Part shown: positions 5,791 through 13,508 of the stretch, piece by piece
Layout of the letters: each line of letters starts with the position of its first letter
Numbering within the stretch: position 1 is the first letter of the stretch
Source: Bacteroidales bacterium UBA3724
Lineage (GTDB): Bacteria; Bacteroidota; Bacteroidia; Bacteroidales; P3
Length of the DNA stretch: 13,625 bases
NCBI GenBank assembly: GCA_002371315.1
Contig: DFHL01000015.1
Coordinates: forward strand, 1 to 13,625
Direction: 5' to 3'
The notes under the pieces: generated by a model
Told to the model about the DNA's origin: nothing
The model's input: the letters and a program-made list of their open reading frames with translations, nothing else
The model's database searches: none
Position numbers and translations under genes: made by a program

Positions 5791-5859
5791 GGCAGGCCGG
5801 GAGGCCGGATTTCAGTGGGCGGTGAAGCCTGATTTCCGCAGTCGGGGTAGTGGCCTGCC
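5791..5859. repeat. Structured 3' untranslated region of dnaN
   Basis: GGCAGGCC (5791-5798) and GGCCTGCC (5852-5859) are perfect complements about 50 bp apart. Three similar 9-mers, GCC(G/T)GATTT, occur at 5804, 5827 and 5857. The stretch lies between the dnaN stop and the terminator, so it should be part of the dnaN transcript. No known RNA family is recognised. Confidence 0.5.
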
Positions 5860-5897
5860 GGATTTTGTCGTAGTCAGGGCGCCTGTGTGCCAGTGGC

Positions 5898-7040
5898 TTA
5901 ATTGGCAAGCATCACGGGCATAACCAGCATCAGGATGTCTTCGGCCTTGGCCTCTTCGCTGTCGTTGATTGGGAAGAGGATGCCGGCGCGGCTGGGGTGC
6001 GAGAGCTCCATCAACACCTGTTCGGTGTCGAGGTTGATGATCATCTCGCTGAGGAACTTGGCGTTGAAGCCGATTTCCATAGGCTCGCCGTCGTAGCTGC
6101 AGGGGATGGTTTCGTGGGCTTTGTTCGAAAACTCGAGGTCTTCGGACGAGATTTCGAGTTCGCGTTCCTTGATGCTAAGGCGCACCTGGTGGGTGCTCTG
6201 GTTGGCAAAGAGGCTGACGCGGCGCAGCGTGTTGAGGAATGTCTGGCGGTCGACGGTCAGCTTGTTGGGGTTGTTCTTCGGTATGGCGGCCTCGTAGTTG
6301 GGGTATTTACCGTCGACAAGGCGGCAGACAATCAGGAAGTTGTCGAAGGTGAAGAAGACGTTGGTGTTGTTGTAGTCGATGGTGACGTCGAATTCTTCCT
6401 TGTTGCCGCCAAGGATGTTCTTGACCTGCATTATGGGTTTGCGGGGCAGGATGAAGTTGACGCTTTCGTCGCTGTGGATGTCGTTGCGGCGGTAGCGCAC
6501 CAGCTTGTGGGCGTCGGTGGCTACGAAGGTGACGTTCTCGGGGGTCATCTCGCAATAGATGCCCGACATCTGCTGGCGCATCTCGTCGGTCGAGGCGGCG
6601 AAGGCGGTCTTGTTGATGGCGTTGACGAGCACCGAGGCGGGCATCGAGGTCTGCACGGTGTCTTTCATTTCGGGCATTGCGGGGAAGGTTTCGGCGTTCT
6701 GGCCGGCAAGGCTGTATTTGCCTTCGCCCGAGCTGATTTCGATGCTGTAGGTCTCGGGGTCGACGGCGAAATTGATGGGCACGTCGTCGAGCGATTTGAG
6801 CATATCGAGCAGCAGCTTGGCAGGGACGGCGATGCTGTCGATGCCTTCGACGCGGGCGTTTTCGAGTTCTATTTTGCTTACCATTGTGGTCTCGAGGTCG
6901 GTGGCCTTGATGGTCAGTATGTTGTTTTCGAGGTGCAGGTGAAAGCAGGCGATGATGGGCACGGTGTTGTTGTTCGAAATGACACCGTTCAGGGCGCTGA
7001 GGTGCTTCAGGAATAACTGGCTGTTTATTATGAATCTCAT
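5898..7040 (-). CDS. dnaN: DNA polymerase III beta subunit (sliding clamp) DnaN
   Basis: DnaN forms the ring-shaped dimer that tethers DNA polymerase III and repair proteins to DNA. From ATG 7040 the protein has 380 residues, close to other Bacteroidota clamps, and starts MRFIINSQLFLKHLSALNGV, a standard beat for the first clamp domain. Landmarks are VATDAHKLVRYRRND (second domain), LVDGKYPNYEAAIPKNNPNK (hydrophobic-pocket region) and the C-terminal DILMLVMPVML, equivalent to the conserved VMPM(R/K)L end that lines the protein-binding cleft. A longer frame from 7091 would add 17 residues (MQSETFHKPTSKKTYNN), but it begins inside the promoter dyad and was rejected. The gene is not next to dnaA here. 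It has its own promoter (7089-7096), and a long 3' untranslated region ends at the terminator 5698-5729. Confidence 0.97.
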   Translation of the reverse strand: MRFIINSQLFLKHLSALNGVISNNNTVPIIACFHLHLENNILTIKATDLETTMVSKIELENARVEGIDSIAVPAKLLLDMLKSLDDVPINFAVDPETYSIEISSGEGKYSLAGQNAETFPAMPEMKDTVQTSMPASVLVNAINKTAFAASTDEMRQQMSGIYCEMTPENVTFVATDAHKLVRYRRNDIHSDESVNFILPRKPIMQVKNILGGNKEEFDVTIDYNNTNVFFTFDNFLIVCRLVDGKYPNYEAAIPKNNPNKLTVDRQTFLNTLRRVSLFANQSTHQVRLSIKERELEISSEDLEFSNKAHETIPCSYDGEPMEIGFNAKFLSEMIINLDTEQVLMELSHPSRAGILFPINDSEEAKAEDILMLVMPVMLAN

Positions 7041-7078
7041 ATTGTTATATGTTTTTTTGCTGGTTGGTTTATGAAAAG

Positions 7079-7118
7079 TTTCCGACTGCAAAGTTAAGTC
7101 TATTTTTGCAGTCGGAAA
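7079..7118 (-). promoter_or_regulatory. dnaN promoter embedded in a perfect 14-bp inverted repeat
   Basis: TTTCCGACTGCAAA (7079-7092) and TTTGCAGTCGGAAA (7105-7118) are perfect reverse complements with a 12-bp spacer. The minus-strand -7 box TAACTTTG (7096-7089) starts in the spacer and ends in one arm. A second match, TATTTTTG (7101-7108), faces the opposite way. On RNA the dyad could also fold as a stem followed by CTTTTCAT, a weak terminator for the upstream TPM gene. The 9-mer ATGAAAAGT occurs on both flanks (7071-7079 and 7119-7127). Confidence 0.7.
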
Positions 7119-7139
7119 ATGAAAAGTGTCTTTTTTTTA

Positions 7140-7153
7140 TCAACAATTGTTGA
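7140..7153. repeat. 14-bp perfect palindrome TCAACAATTGTTGA
   Basis: The palindrome lies between the TPM gene stop (7185) and the dnaN promoter dyad, next to an A/T run (7131-7138). With no loop it suits a dimeric protein binding site better than an RNA hairpin. No regulator is assigned. Confidence 0.55.
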
Positions 7154-7184
7154 AAAGGTGATGCTCCGTTTGGCTGCCGGCAAG

Positions 7185-7955
7185 CTACCATCGGCCACTG
7201 GCGCCGCCGCCGCTGAAGCTGCCGCCGCCAAAGCCGCCAAAGCCGCCGCCCGAGGGGCCGGAATTCCATCCGCCGCCGGCCGACGACCAGCTGCTGGTGG
7301 GGCCGTAGCCGCCAAAGTAGGCTCCGCCGCTGCCACCGGTGCCGCTGTTCTTGGTGGCCCAGACTATGACGCCGATAAAGGCCAGCAGGCATATCAGTAT
7401 GAACCAGGACGGCACCTGGTTGTCTTCCTTGTACTGGGCGTAGCTGTACTCGCCGGCGCAGACTGGCAGGATGATGTCGAGTGCTGCGCTGATGCCGCCG
7501 GCGTAGTCGCCCTCGCGGAATAGGGGTATCATCTCGTCCTCGATGATGCGCTTGCAGAAAATGTCGGGCAGCGCCCCTTCGAGGCCGGTGCCGACGGCAA
7601 TCTCGACCTGGCCGTCGGTGTCGTCCTTGGGCTTGACGACGATGATGACGCCGTTGGCAAATTCGCCTTGGCCGATGCCCCATTTGTTGCCCACGTCGAA
7701 GGCGAACGACGAGATGTCGCTGCCGCCAAAGGCCGGAGTGATCATCACCACTATCTGGTTCGACGTGCTGTCGTTGAAGGCCACCAGGCGCGCCTCCATT
7801 TCGGCCGTCTTGCTGCCGTCAAGCAGGCCGCAGTAGTCGTAGACCAGCCGGCTTTCCTTGTCAGGCAGCCATCCTGTCTGGTCGTATGGCGCCTGTGCAC
7901 AAGCCGTTATGGCTGCGCACAGGGCGACAACAACGATGATGAGTTTCTTGGTCAT
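7185..7955 (-). CDS. TPM-domain protein (YgcG-like), exported and membrane-anchored
   Basis: The 256-residue protein begins with a signal sequence (MTKKLIIVVVALCAAITACA). The text ITAC (16-19) fits a lipobox, so Cys19 might be lipidated; ordinary signal peptidase cleavage at ACA-Q is the alternative. Residues about 30-165 form a TPM (TLP18.3/Psb32/MOLO-1) domain, with VYDYCGLLDGSKTAEMEARL, SNQIVVMITP, the NKWGIGQ turn and NGVIIVVKPKDDTDGQVEIA. A membrane segment (183-200) follows, then a Gly/Ser/Tyr-rich tail (207-256) ending GGGASGRW, as in many YgcG-type proteins. The function of this subgroup is unclear; proposed TPM roles include phosphatase activity and assistance in protein-complex assembly. 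It lies 23 bp after the lemA-like gene, a very common pairing, which supports joint function at the envelope. The family is sure, the function is not. Confidence 0.88.
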   Translation of the reverse strand: MTKKLIIVVVALCAAITACAQAPYDQTGWLPDKESRLVYDYCGLLDGSKTAEMEARLVAFNDSTSNQIVVMITPAFGGSDISSFAFDVGNKWGIGQGEFANGVIIVVKPKDDTDGQVEIAVGTGLEGALPDIFCKRIIEDEMIPLFREGDYAGGISAALDIILPVCAGEYSYAQYKEDNQVPSWFILICLLAFIGVIVWATKNSGTGGSGGAYFGGYGPTSSWSSAGGGWNSGPSGGGFGGFGGGSFSGGGASGRW

Positions 7956-7978
7956 TGCTCTGCGTTGGTTTTAGTGGA

Positions 7979-8563
7979 CTAAAGCAGTGCTTCGGTCGAG
8001 GGGGCTTGGTCGGCACCTTCCGTGGCCTGGAAGTAGCCCATCTTTTCGTGGCCGAACATACCGGCAATGACGCTGTTGGGGAAGCGGCGTATGGCGGTGT
8101 TGTATTCGCGCACGGCATCGTTGAAGGCTTTGCGCGACACATTGATGCGGTTCTCGCAGCCTTCCACCTGGGTTTGGAACTCCTGGTAGTTCTTGGTGGC
8201 CGTCAGCTCAGGATAGCGCTCGACGGTGATGTTGATGGCGCGGCTCATCTCCTGGGCCATCTTGTCGTAGGCGGCCTGGAATTTGGCTATGTTCTCTTCG
8301 TTCAGGTCGCTGGCGTCGAGCTTGGGCGCATTGTTGCGGGCCTGGATGACCTTCTCGAGGGTCGACTGCTCGTAGTTGCCTGCGCCTTTGACGATGTTGA
8401 TGGCCTGGTTGACGAGGTCCATACGGCGCTGATAGTCGGCCTGCACGTTGCCCCATTTGCTGGTGGCGTTTTCCTGTTTGGTAATCATCTTGTTGTTGGC
8501 AGAAACGGCCCAAAGTACTATGACCGCTGCGATGCCGAGAATAATCCAGATTGATTTTTTCAT
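7979..8563 (-). CDS. lemA: LemA family membrane protein
   Basis: The 194-residue protein has one N-terminal membrane segment (about 4-20), then a helical extramembrane domain with the LemA hallmarks. These are SKWGNVQADYQRRMDLVNQA (35-54), the downstream Asn-Ile-Val helix, LTATKNYQEFQTQVEGCENR (about 120-139) and the closing NDAVREYNTAIRRFPNSVIA (about 148-167). These regions form the family's long antiparallel helical bundle. The name comes from a Listeria antigen; no enzymatic activity is established. LemA next to a TPM/YgcG gene is a frequent arrangement and is seen here (23 bp). A 60-bp AT-rich spacer separates it from the phosphodiesterase-like gene upstream. I see no TAnnTTTG box in that spacer, so it may be read through from the 13.5-kb promoter or have a promoter I cannot recognise. 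The length is normal. Confidence 0.92.
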   Translation of the reverse strand: MKKSIWIILGIAAVIVLWAVSANNKMITKQENATSKWGNVQADYQRRMDLVNQAINIVKGAGNYEQSTLEKVIQARNNAPKLDASDLNEENIAKFQAAYDKMAQEMSRAINITVERYPELTATKNYQEFQTQVEGCENRINVSRKAFNDAVREYNTAIRRFPNSVIAGMFGHEKMGYFQATEGADQAPSTEALL

Positions 8564-8623
8564 CTTGTTTCGGTTTTTAAAAGTTTATGTTTTAATTTGG
8601 TTTAATTCATATATAATATGCAA

Positions 8624-9403
8624 TCAGTTGTGTTTTTCCTTCTCCCACCGCTCGGGCGCTTCGGGATAGTCCACCAGCACCACCTTGACTGCCGGATGGG
8701 CGGCGATATGCAGCGAGTGGGCCACATTGGTGTCGTCGTAGGTCCGTGGGGTGTCCCAGATGTGGATGTTTTGCTCGGGGTACGTGTCGGGCAGCAGGGG
8801 AAAGATGTGGAAGTCGCCGCTGAGGGCATCGGGATGCAGGCGTTCTATCTGCTTGTTTATCATTTCAATCCACTCTTCGCGGCTGCGCCCCGACCAGTAG
8901 GGGTTATCGACCCATAGGATGACGTGCAGGCCCGAGTCCTTGATGGTGCGCAGCGCCTCGGCGTCCTGGCTCTCGACCATAACGCGGTCCTGTATGCCGT
9001 GGCGCCTGACGGCGGCCAGGATGCGGTGGGCAATGCGCGAGGCATTGTCGGGCGTGATGTTTTTCGTGTCGAGCCAGATGCGGTTGGCCACAGGCTGCGG
9101 CAGCGAGTCGAGCCACATATCGAGGGTCAGCCCGTGGATGGTGTCGTACAGCTCGTGGCCCATAAAAATCTTGTCCTGGCTCTCGGAATAGTTGACGTCC
9201 ACTTCCAATCCGTCGAACAGGGGCGACCGTTCGCGGCCCAGGGCGACGGTGCTTACGCAGTGGGCCCAGAATTTTGAATCGGGATATTCAAAATCGGACG
9301 GCGCCGCTGCCGTCTCCGTGTCCTGACGGCACGAGGTGGCGCCGACGAGGCTGAGGACAGCCAGCGCGCACAGCAGTAGGGTGGAAGTGCGTCTATTTGC
9401 CAT
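8624..9403 (-). CDS. Lipoprotein resembling GDPD/PLC-like phosphodiesterases
   Basis: From ATG 9403 the protein has 259 residues. It opens with a short basic segment and hydrophobic core (8-21), then GATSC with Cys25 as probable lipidated residue; the -3 position is Ala, so the lipobox is not ideal. The body resembles a (beta/alpha)8 phosphodiesterase of the GDPD or FAM151/menorin-like type. FWAHCVS carries His48, FDGLEVDVNY carries Glu67 and Asp69, FMGHE carries His83, and IWLDTKN carries Lys114, in the order expected for the metal and acid-base residues of GDPD. The usual HRG is replaced by HCV, so it is divergent and its substrate is uncertain. The start codon lies inside the end of the LTA-synthase-like gene (11-bp overlap), implying translational coupling. 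A longer frame from 9481 was rejected because it lacks a signal sequence at its N-terminus. The role would be outside the inner membrane. Confidence 0.6.
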   Translation of the reverse strand: MANRRTSTLLLCALAVLSLVGATSCRQDTETAAAPSDFEYPDSKFWAHCVSTVALGRERSPLFDGLEVDVNYSESQDKIFMGHELYDTIHGLTLDMWLDSLPQPVANRIWLDTKNITPDNASRIAHRILAAVRRHGIQDRVMVESQDAEALRTIKDSGLHVILWVDNPYWSGRSREEWIEMINKQIERLHPDALSGDFHIFPLLPDTYPEQNIHIWDTPRTYDDTNVAHSLHIAAHPAVKVVLVDYPEAPERWEKEKHN

Positions 9404-11882
9404 AGTAGATGTTCGTTTTGATGTTGTACAGGCGGACGGTGACGCCTTCGACGTAGTTTTTGTCGTCATACGGAGTGCCAATTTCCACCTTCACCGTGTT
9501 GCAGGTCTCCTTGCCGAGCGGAAACTCTTTGGCAATCGAAAGGTGGTAGCTGCCGGCTTTGTCGATGCTGTTCGTGGTGAAAAACTTGCTGAGCCTGTCG
9601 CCTTCGCGCAGGTTCTGTCCACCGCTGAAGGTGAATATTATGTCGGGAAACTCGAGCATCGAGATGCTCTTGTTCACCTCCACGTCGGCCTCGATGTCGA
9701 TGCGCGCCGTCCTGAAGCCCTTGGTGGCACGCAGCTCGGTCGGGGCAAGGAGGGGGTATTTGCGGTCGCCTACTTCGCTCGGCTTCCTGTCGGGATAGCT
9801 GCAAACCAGGTCGTTGCCCGGTTTGAGGCTCCTTATCAGCGCGTAGCTGTTCCTGACGACGGGGTGGGCCGTCAGCCGGTCGGCGTGGTAGGTGTAGTTG
9901 TACAGCGCCGTCATCTGCTGCAGCTCGCGGCGGCAGCTGTCGAGAACGGCCTTGTCGCTGCACTCGCGAAGCGTCATCGTGCTGTCGAAACAGAACAGGG
10001 CCTCGGGCGTGAAGCGCGAGTCGGACTTATAATAATAGTTGTGGAAGATGATATCTGTGATTTCGTGCATATAGTTGACTATCAGTAGCGTCTTGGGCGT
10101 CGGTGTCAGGCCGTCGCCAAGCCAGTGCACCGTGGGGTGGGCCTTGACGCCATAGCGGCTGGTGAGCAGCGAATAGAGGGCCGGCGCTATGTCGTTGTGG
10201 GTAACGACATAGTCGAAGCGCTGCGGACTTTTCACCAGCGGTGACCAGATGATCAGCGGCACGTGGTGGTAGGCAAGATAGTCGCCGCCCTGCAGCCCCG
10301 AGGCGTGGTCGCCGGTGATGACGAAGATGGTGTTCTCGTAGTCGGGCAGCTGGCGGTACTGCCTGATGAAGTCCCTTATGCAGTCGTCGGTGAGCATAGC
10401 GGCGGCGTAGCGCGCGGCCACCTTGCCGTTGCGTGCAGCCGGAGCCGCCTTCTTGGCGCGCTGTTCGTAGGCGCGCTGGCGGTCGCGGTCGGGCAGGTCA
10501 AGGTCGTCGTGCATACTCAGCGTGGTGACGAGCGCGAACTGAGGCCTGTCGGTGCTTCTGCTTCTAAGGTCGTCCATCGTGCGGCCGAACAGGTAGTCGT
10601 CGCCGGCGCCCCACCAATGGCCGTGGCTGCCGTCGGGCGAGGCCCTGAATTCGTCGTAGAAAGGCGACAGGTAGCCTATGCCCTGGGCCGTAAGGTACTC
10701 GTAGATGCAGTCGAAAGTGAAGTCGCCGCCATAGTAGGCGCGGGTGTCGTAGCCCTCCTCTTTCAGCAGCGAGATGATGCTGTTGTGGGCCGGCATATCG
10801 CCAAACTGGAAGCTCTTGGGTCCGCCCACCGAGCCGGTGATGGCCGGTATGGCGCCATAGCTGCGCGTCGTGGCCGACAGGCAGTTGGGCCAGTAGAGGC
10901 CTGTGGCTGCCAGCGAGTCGACAAAAGGCATAGCTTGGCAGTCCACAAACTCGTTGCCCATCGACTCGACAAGGATGACGACCACGCTGGGCGGCCGCTT
11001 GCCGCCGACAGCTTTGAAGTGGCGGTTCAGCGACGTGTCGGCCACGAACGGACGCTCCAGTGGGTAGCGCCAGTCGGCGGGGGTGCCCCATTCCGGATGG
11101 GTCGCCAGCAGTCGGGCCACCTCGCTCTCGGTCATCCTGTATCCCTGACCCTCGGCCTGGGCGTTTCCGGCCCGGTAGGCTCGGTATTGGCGGCCTTCGG
11201 CCAAAAGGTACAGCGTCTTGTTGCAAACCAGGTAGTTGTCGTTGCCGAAGGTGAGCAAGTGCGACGGCTTGAATATCAGCGACAGCAGGGGCAGAAGCAC
11301 AATGGCGACAAGCGTCACCGTGCGCAGCACTCTCCTGAGGCTCTGCACTTTGCCTGCCCGGCCCATTGCGCAGTTCTCGCCGTGCCCCGATGCGGTGGCG
11401 GCCAGCCACAGCGACAGGGCTATGAAGCCGCCCAGCAGCAGCAGGGTCAGCACTATCGGCAGCGCCACTCCCATCGCTCCGCGAATGGCCATCAGGGTTT
11501 CGCCCAGCGGGCGCGCAAACAGCTCGCTGCCAAGCAGAAAGCCGTTGTGCATCGTGTAGAGCATCAGCCCCGTTTCGTCCAGCAGCATCAGGCCCAGTAG
11601 GGTGGCCGTCGCCGCTTTGGCGGCTTTGGGCGAAAGCAGGCCTATAAGCAGGTGCAGCACGCCGATGCCGAGCAGCGTCCACGAGGCAGCGATGCCGTTG
11701 TAGGCCAGCGCGTTGACAAGCAGCTGCAAGCCCCTGGCCGACTTGTGCGGCAGCTCGGTTTCGGCGATGCAGAACTCGACGGTCTTCAGCGCCAGCGTAA
11801 GCAGCAGGAAACACCCTGCCATTGCCAGAAAGGTGCGCAACAGCCGTCTGATGTCGATACCCTGTCTGCACATTCCGGCCAT
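9393..11882 (-). CDS. LTA-synthase-like membrane sulfatase-fold enzyme with extra C-terminal domain
   Basis: The 829-residue protein has five predicted membrane segments (about 16-35, 54-83, 89-110, 140-163 and 188-204), then a large extracytoplasmic alkaline phosphatase/sulfatase-fold domain (about 297-620). Key sites are visible. VVILVESMGNEF has metal ligand Glu306. SATTRSYGAIPAITGS holds the probable nucleophile Thr339 (Thr338 is the alternative). LSMHDD has His458, and FVITGDHASG has Asp524 and His525. This is the layout of LtaS and phosphoglycerol or phosphoethanolamine transferases. Bacteroidota do not make lipoteichoic acid, so the acceptor is unknown. Residues about 660-829 form an additional domain with many short beta-like stretches that I do not recognise. 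The gene begins 5 bp after the ATPase gene and overlaps the lipoprotein gene by 11 bp. An ATG three codons later (Met4) is an alternative start. Confidence 0.85.
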   Translation of the reverse strand: MAGMCRQGIDIRRLLRTFLAMAGCFLLLTLALKTVEFCIAETELPHKSARGLQLLVNALAYNGIAASWTLLGIGVLHLLIGLLSPKAAKAATATLLGLMLLDETGLMLYTMHNGFLLGSELFARPLGETLMAIRGAMGVALPIVLTLLLLGGFIALSLWLAATASGHGENCAMGRAGKVQSLRRVLRTVTLVAIVLLPLLSLIFKPSHLLTFGNDNYLVCNKTLYLLAEGRQYRAYRAGNAQAEGQGYRMTESEVARLLATHPEWGTPADWRYPLERPFVADTSLNRHFKAVGGKRPPSVVVILVESMGNEFVDCQAMPFVDSLAATGLYWPNCLSATTRSYGAIPAITGSVGGPKSFQFGDMPAHNSIISLLKEEGYDTRAYYGGDFTFDCIYEYLTAQGIGYLSPFYDEFRASPDGSHGHWWGAGDDYLFGRTMDDLRSRSTDRPQFALVTTLSMHDDLDLPDRDRQRAYEQRAKKAAPAARNGKVAARYAAAMLTDDCIRDFIRQYRQLPDYENTIFVITGDHASGLQGGDYLAYHHVPLIIWSPLVKSPQRFDYVVTHNDIAPALYSLLTSRYGVKAHPTVHWLGDGLTPTPKTLLIVNYMHEITDIIFHNYYYKSDSRFTPEALFCFDSTMTLRECSDKAVLDSCRRELQQMTALYNYTYHADRLTAHPVVRNSYALIRSLKPGNDLVCSYPDRKPSEVGDRKYPLLAPTELRATKGFRTARIDIEADVEVNKSISMLEFPDIIFTFSGGQNLREGDRLSKFFTTNSIDKAGSYHLSIAKEFPLGKETCNTVKVEIGTPYDDKNYVEGVTVRLYNIKTNIYYGK

Positions 11883-11887
11883 CGTCG

Positions 11888-13465
11888 CTATTTTATCAGG
11901 TTGCCGAGTATGTCGCGTGTCAGTTCGCGTGTGATGGTGCGTGTGGCGGCCGAGGTGGTGTTCTTCACAATCTTCTGGCCTGCCGAGGTTTTCGACTTGG
12001 TTTTCTTGCCGCTTATGGCGTTGCTTGCTGCGGTGCCCACCACGGTGCCTATCGTGGCGGTGACGGCGGTCAGGGCCGCTTTCATCACCTTCGACAGCAG
12101 GCCGCCCTTTTTGCCCGATGCCGCTTTGGGCTTTTCGCTTTCGGCCTTTGGCACCTTGCTTTCGGCCTCCTGCACAGCGTTTTCAGCCTCGGCCATCAGT
12201 ATCTCGTAGGCGCTTTCGCGGTCCACCGTCTGGTCGTACTTGTGGCCTATGGCGCTGCGGCTAATGATGTCGCGGCGTTCGCTGTCGGTGAGGGCGCCAA
12301 TCTGCGACAGGGGGAAGAGAATCTTGGCGCGCTGCACGATGCCGGGGGCGCCCTTCTCGTCGAGCAGGCTGACCAGGGCCTCGCCCGTTTCGAGGGTGGT
12401 GATGGCCTCTTCGGTCTTGAAGGCGGGGTTGGCGCGGAAGGTTTCGGCGGCCACCTTGACGGCCTTCTGGTCGCGGGGCGTGTAGGCGCGCAGGGCGTGC
12501 TGCACGCGGTTGCCCAGCTGGCCCAGTATGTTGTCGGGTATGTCGGTGGGCAGCTGGCTGATGAAGTAGATGCCAACGCCCTTGCTGCGTATCAGGCGGA
12601 TGACCTGCTCGATCTTGTCGACCAGCGCCTTCGAGGTGTCTTCAAAGAGCATATGCGCCTCGTCGAAGAAGAAGACCAGCCGCGGCAGCTCCTGGTCGCC
12701 CACCTCGGGCAGGGTGGTGTAGAGCTCCGAAACGAGCCACAGCAGGAAGGTCGAGTAAAGCTTGGGCTGCATCATCAGGCGGTCGGCGGCCAGCACGCTC
12801 ATCACGCCCTTGCCGCCCTCGGTCTGCAGCAGGTCGTGGATGTCGAACGAGGGCTCGCCGAAAAACTGGTTAGCGCCCTGGTTTTCAAGTTGCAGCAGCG
12901 AGCGCTGGATGGCGCCGACGGTGGCCGTCGATATGTTGCCGTACTTGGTGGTGTATTCCTTGGCGTGCTTCGACACGTAGTCGAGCGTCGAACGCAAGTC
13001 CTTGAGGTCCAGTATCAGCAGGCCGCGCTCGTCGGCGATGCGGAACACGATGTTGAGCACGCCGTCCTGCGTCTCGTTAAGCCCCAGCAGTCGCGACAGC
13101 AGCTGCGGACCCATCTGCGAGATGGTGGCGCGGATGGGGTGCCCCTGCTCGCCGAAGACGTCGTAGAAGCGCACCGGGCAGCCCTCGAACTGTGGGTTGT
13201 CGATGCCGAACTCGCCCTTGCGTTTCTCGATGAATCCGCTCATCGCACCGGCCTTGGCGATGCCGCTCAGGTCGCCCTTCATATCGGCCATAAAGCAGGG
13301 CACGCCGGCCTGGCAGAAGGTTTCGGCCATCACCTGCAGGGTGACGGTCTTGCCGGTGCCCGTGGCGCCGGCGATGAGGCCGTGGCGGTTGGCCATTTTT
13401 CCGTTGATCGCGAGGTCGCCCTCGTCGCAGTGGGCTATGTAGAGCCCGCGTTCTTTGTCGTACAT
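11888..13465 (-). CDS. HerA/YjgR-type P-loop ATPase (DUF853)
   Basis: The 525-residue protein starts MYDKERGLYIAHC and places Walker A GATGTGKT at 33-40. A family stretch, FMADMKGDLSGIAKAG (58-73), follows. Walker B is VFFFDEAHMLF (264-274), and a sensor-like region IYFISQLPTDIPDNILGQLG (299-318) and RAYTPRDQKAVKVAAETFR (326-344) complete the core, which matches DUF853 (E. coli YjgR-like, related to HerA/FtsK ATPases). The C-terminal tail (430-525) is Lys/Ala/Ser-rich with a hydrophobic Gly/Ala segment (about 463-485), then RTITRELTRDILGNLIK, which resembles the usual YjgR end. The role is not established; a DNA or protein pump has been inferred from fold. It is first in the unit with the LTA-synthase-like enzyme and lipoprotein, and a -7 box lies 35 bp upstream. 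The identity of the family is firm. Confidence 0.9.
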   Translation of the reverse strand: MYDKERGLYIAHCDEGDLAINGKMANRHGLIAGATGTGKTVTLQVMAETFCQAGVPCFMADMKGDLSGIAKAGAMSGFIEKRKGEFGIDNPQFEGCPVRFYDVFGEQGHPIRATISQMGPQLLSRLLGLNETQDGVLNIVFRIADERGLLILDLKDLRSTLDYVSKHAKEYTTKYGNISTATVGAIQRSLLQLENQGANQFFGEPSFDIHDLLQTEGGKGVMSVLAADRLMMQPKLYSTFLLWLVSELYTTLPEVGDQELPRLVFFFDEAHMLFEDTSKALVDKIEQVIRLIRSKGVGIYFISQLPTDIPDNILGQLGNRVQHALRAYTPRDQKAVKVAAETFRANPAFKTEEAITTLETGEALVSLLDEKGAPGIVQRAKILFPLSQIGALTDSERRDIISRSAIGHKYDQTVDRESAYEILMAEAENAVQEAESKVPKAESEKPKAASGKKGGLLSKVMKAALTAVTATIGTVVGTAASNAISGKKTKSKTSAGQKIVKNTTSAATRTITRELTRDILGNLIK

Positions 13466-13500
13466 TTTTGCGCTTATTTATTTCTGAAAATTTCAAACTG

Positions 13501-13508
13501 CAAAATTA
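13501..13508 (-). promoter_or_regulatory. Putative -7 box for the YjgR-type ATPase operon
   Basis: TAATTTTG on the minus strand matches TAnnTTTG and ends 35 bp before the ATG at 13465, leaving a leader of about 25-30 nt. No convincing -33 TTTG is seen at the right distance (TGTC lies there), so only the -7 match supports it. Confidence 0.5.

Noticed and set aside
5997..7016. 339-codon open frame on the plus strand
   Set aside because: It is antisense to dnaN and has no domain; its Val/Asp/Gly/His-rich composition is that of a shadow frame.
10263..11600. 445-codon open frame on the plus strand
   Set aside because: It is antisense to the LTA-synthase-like gene and has no recognisable domain or start context.
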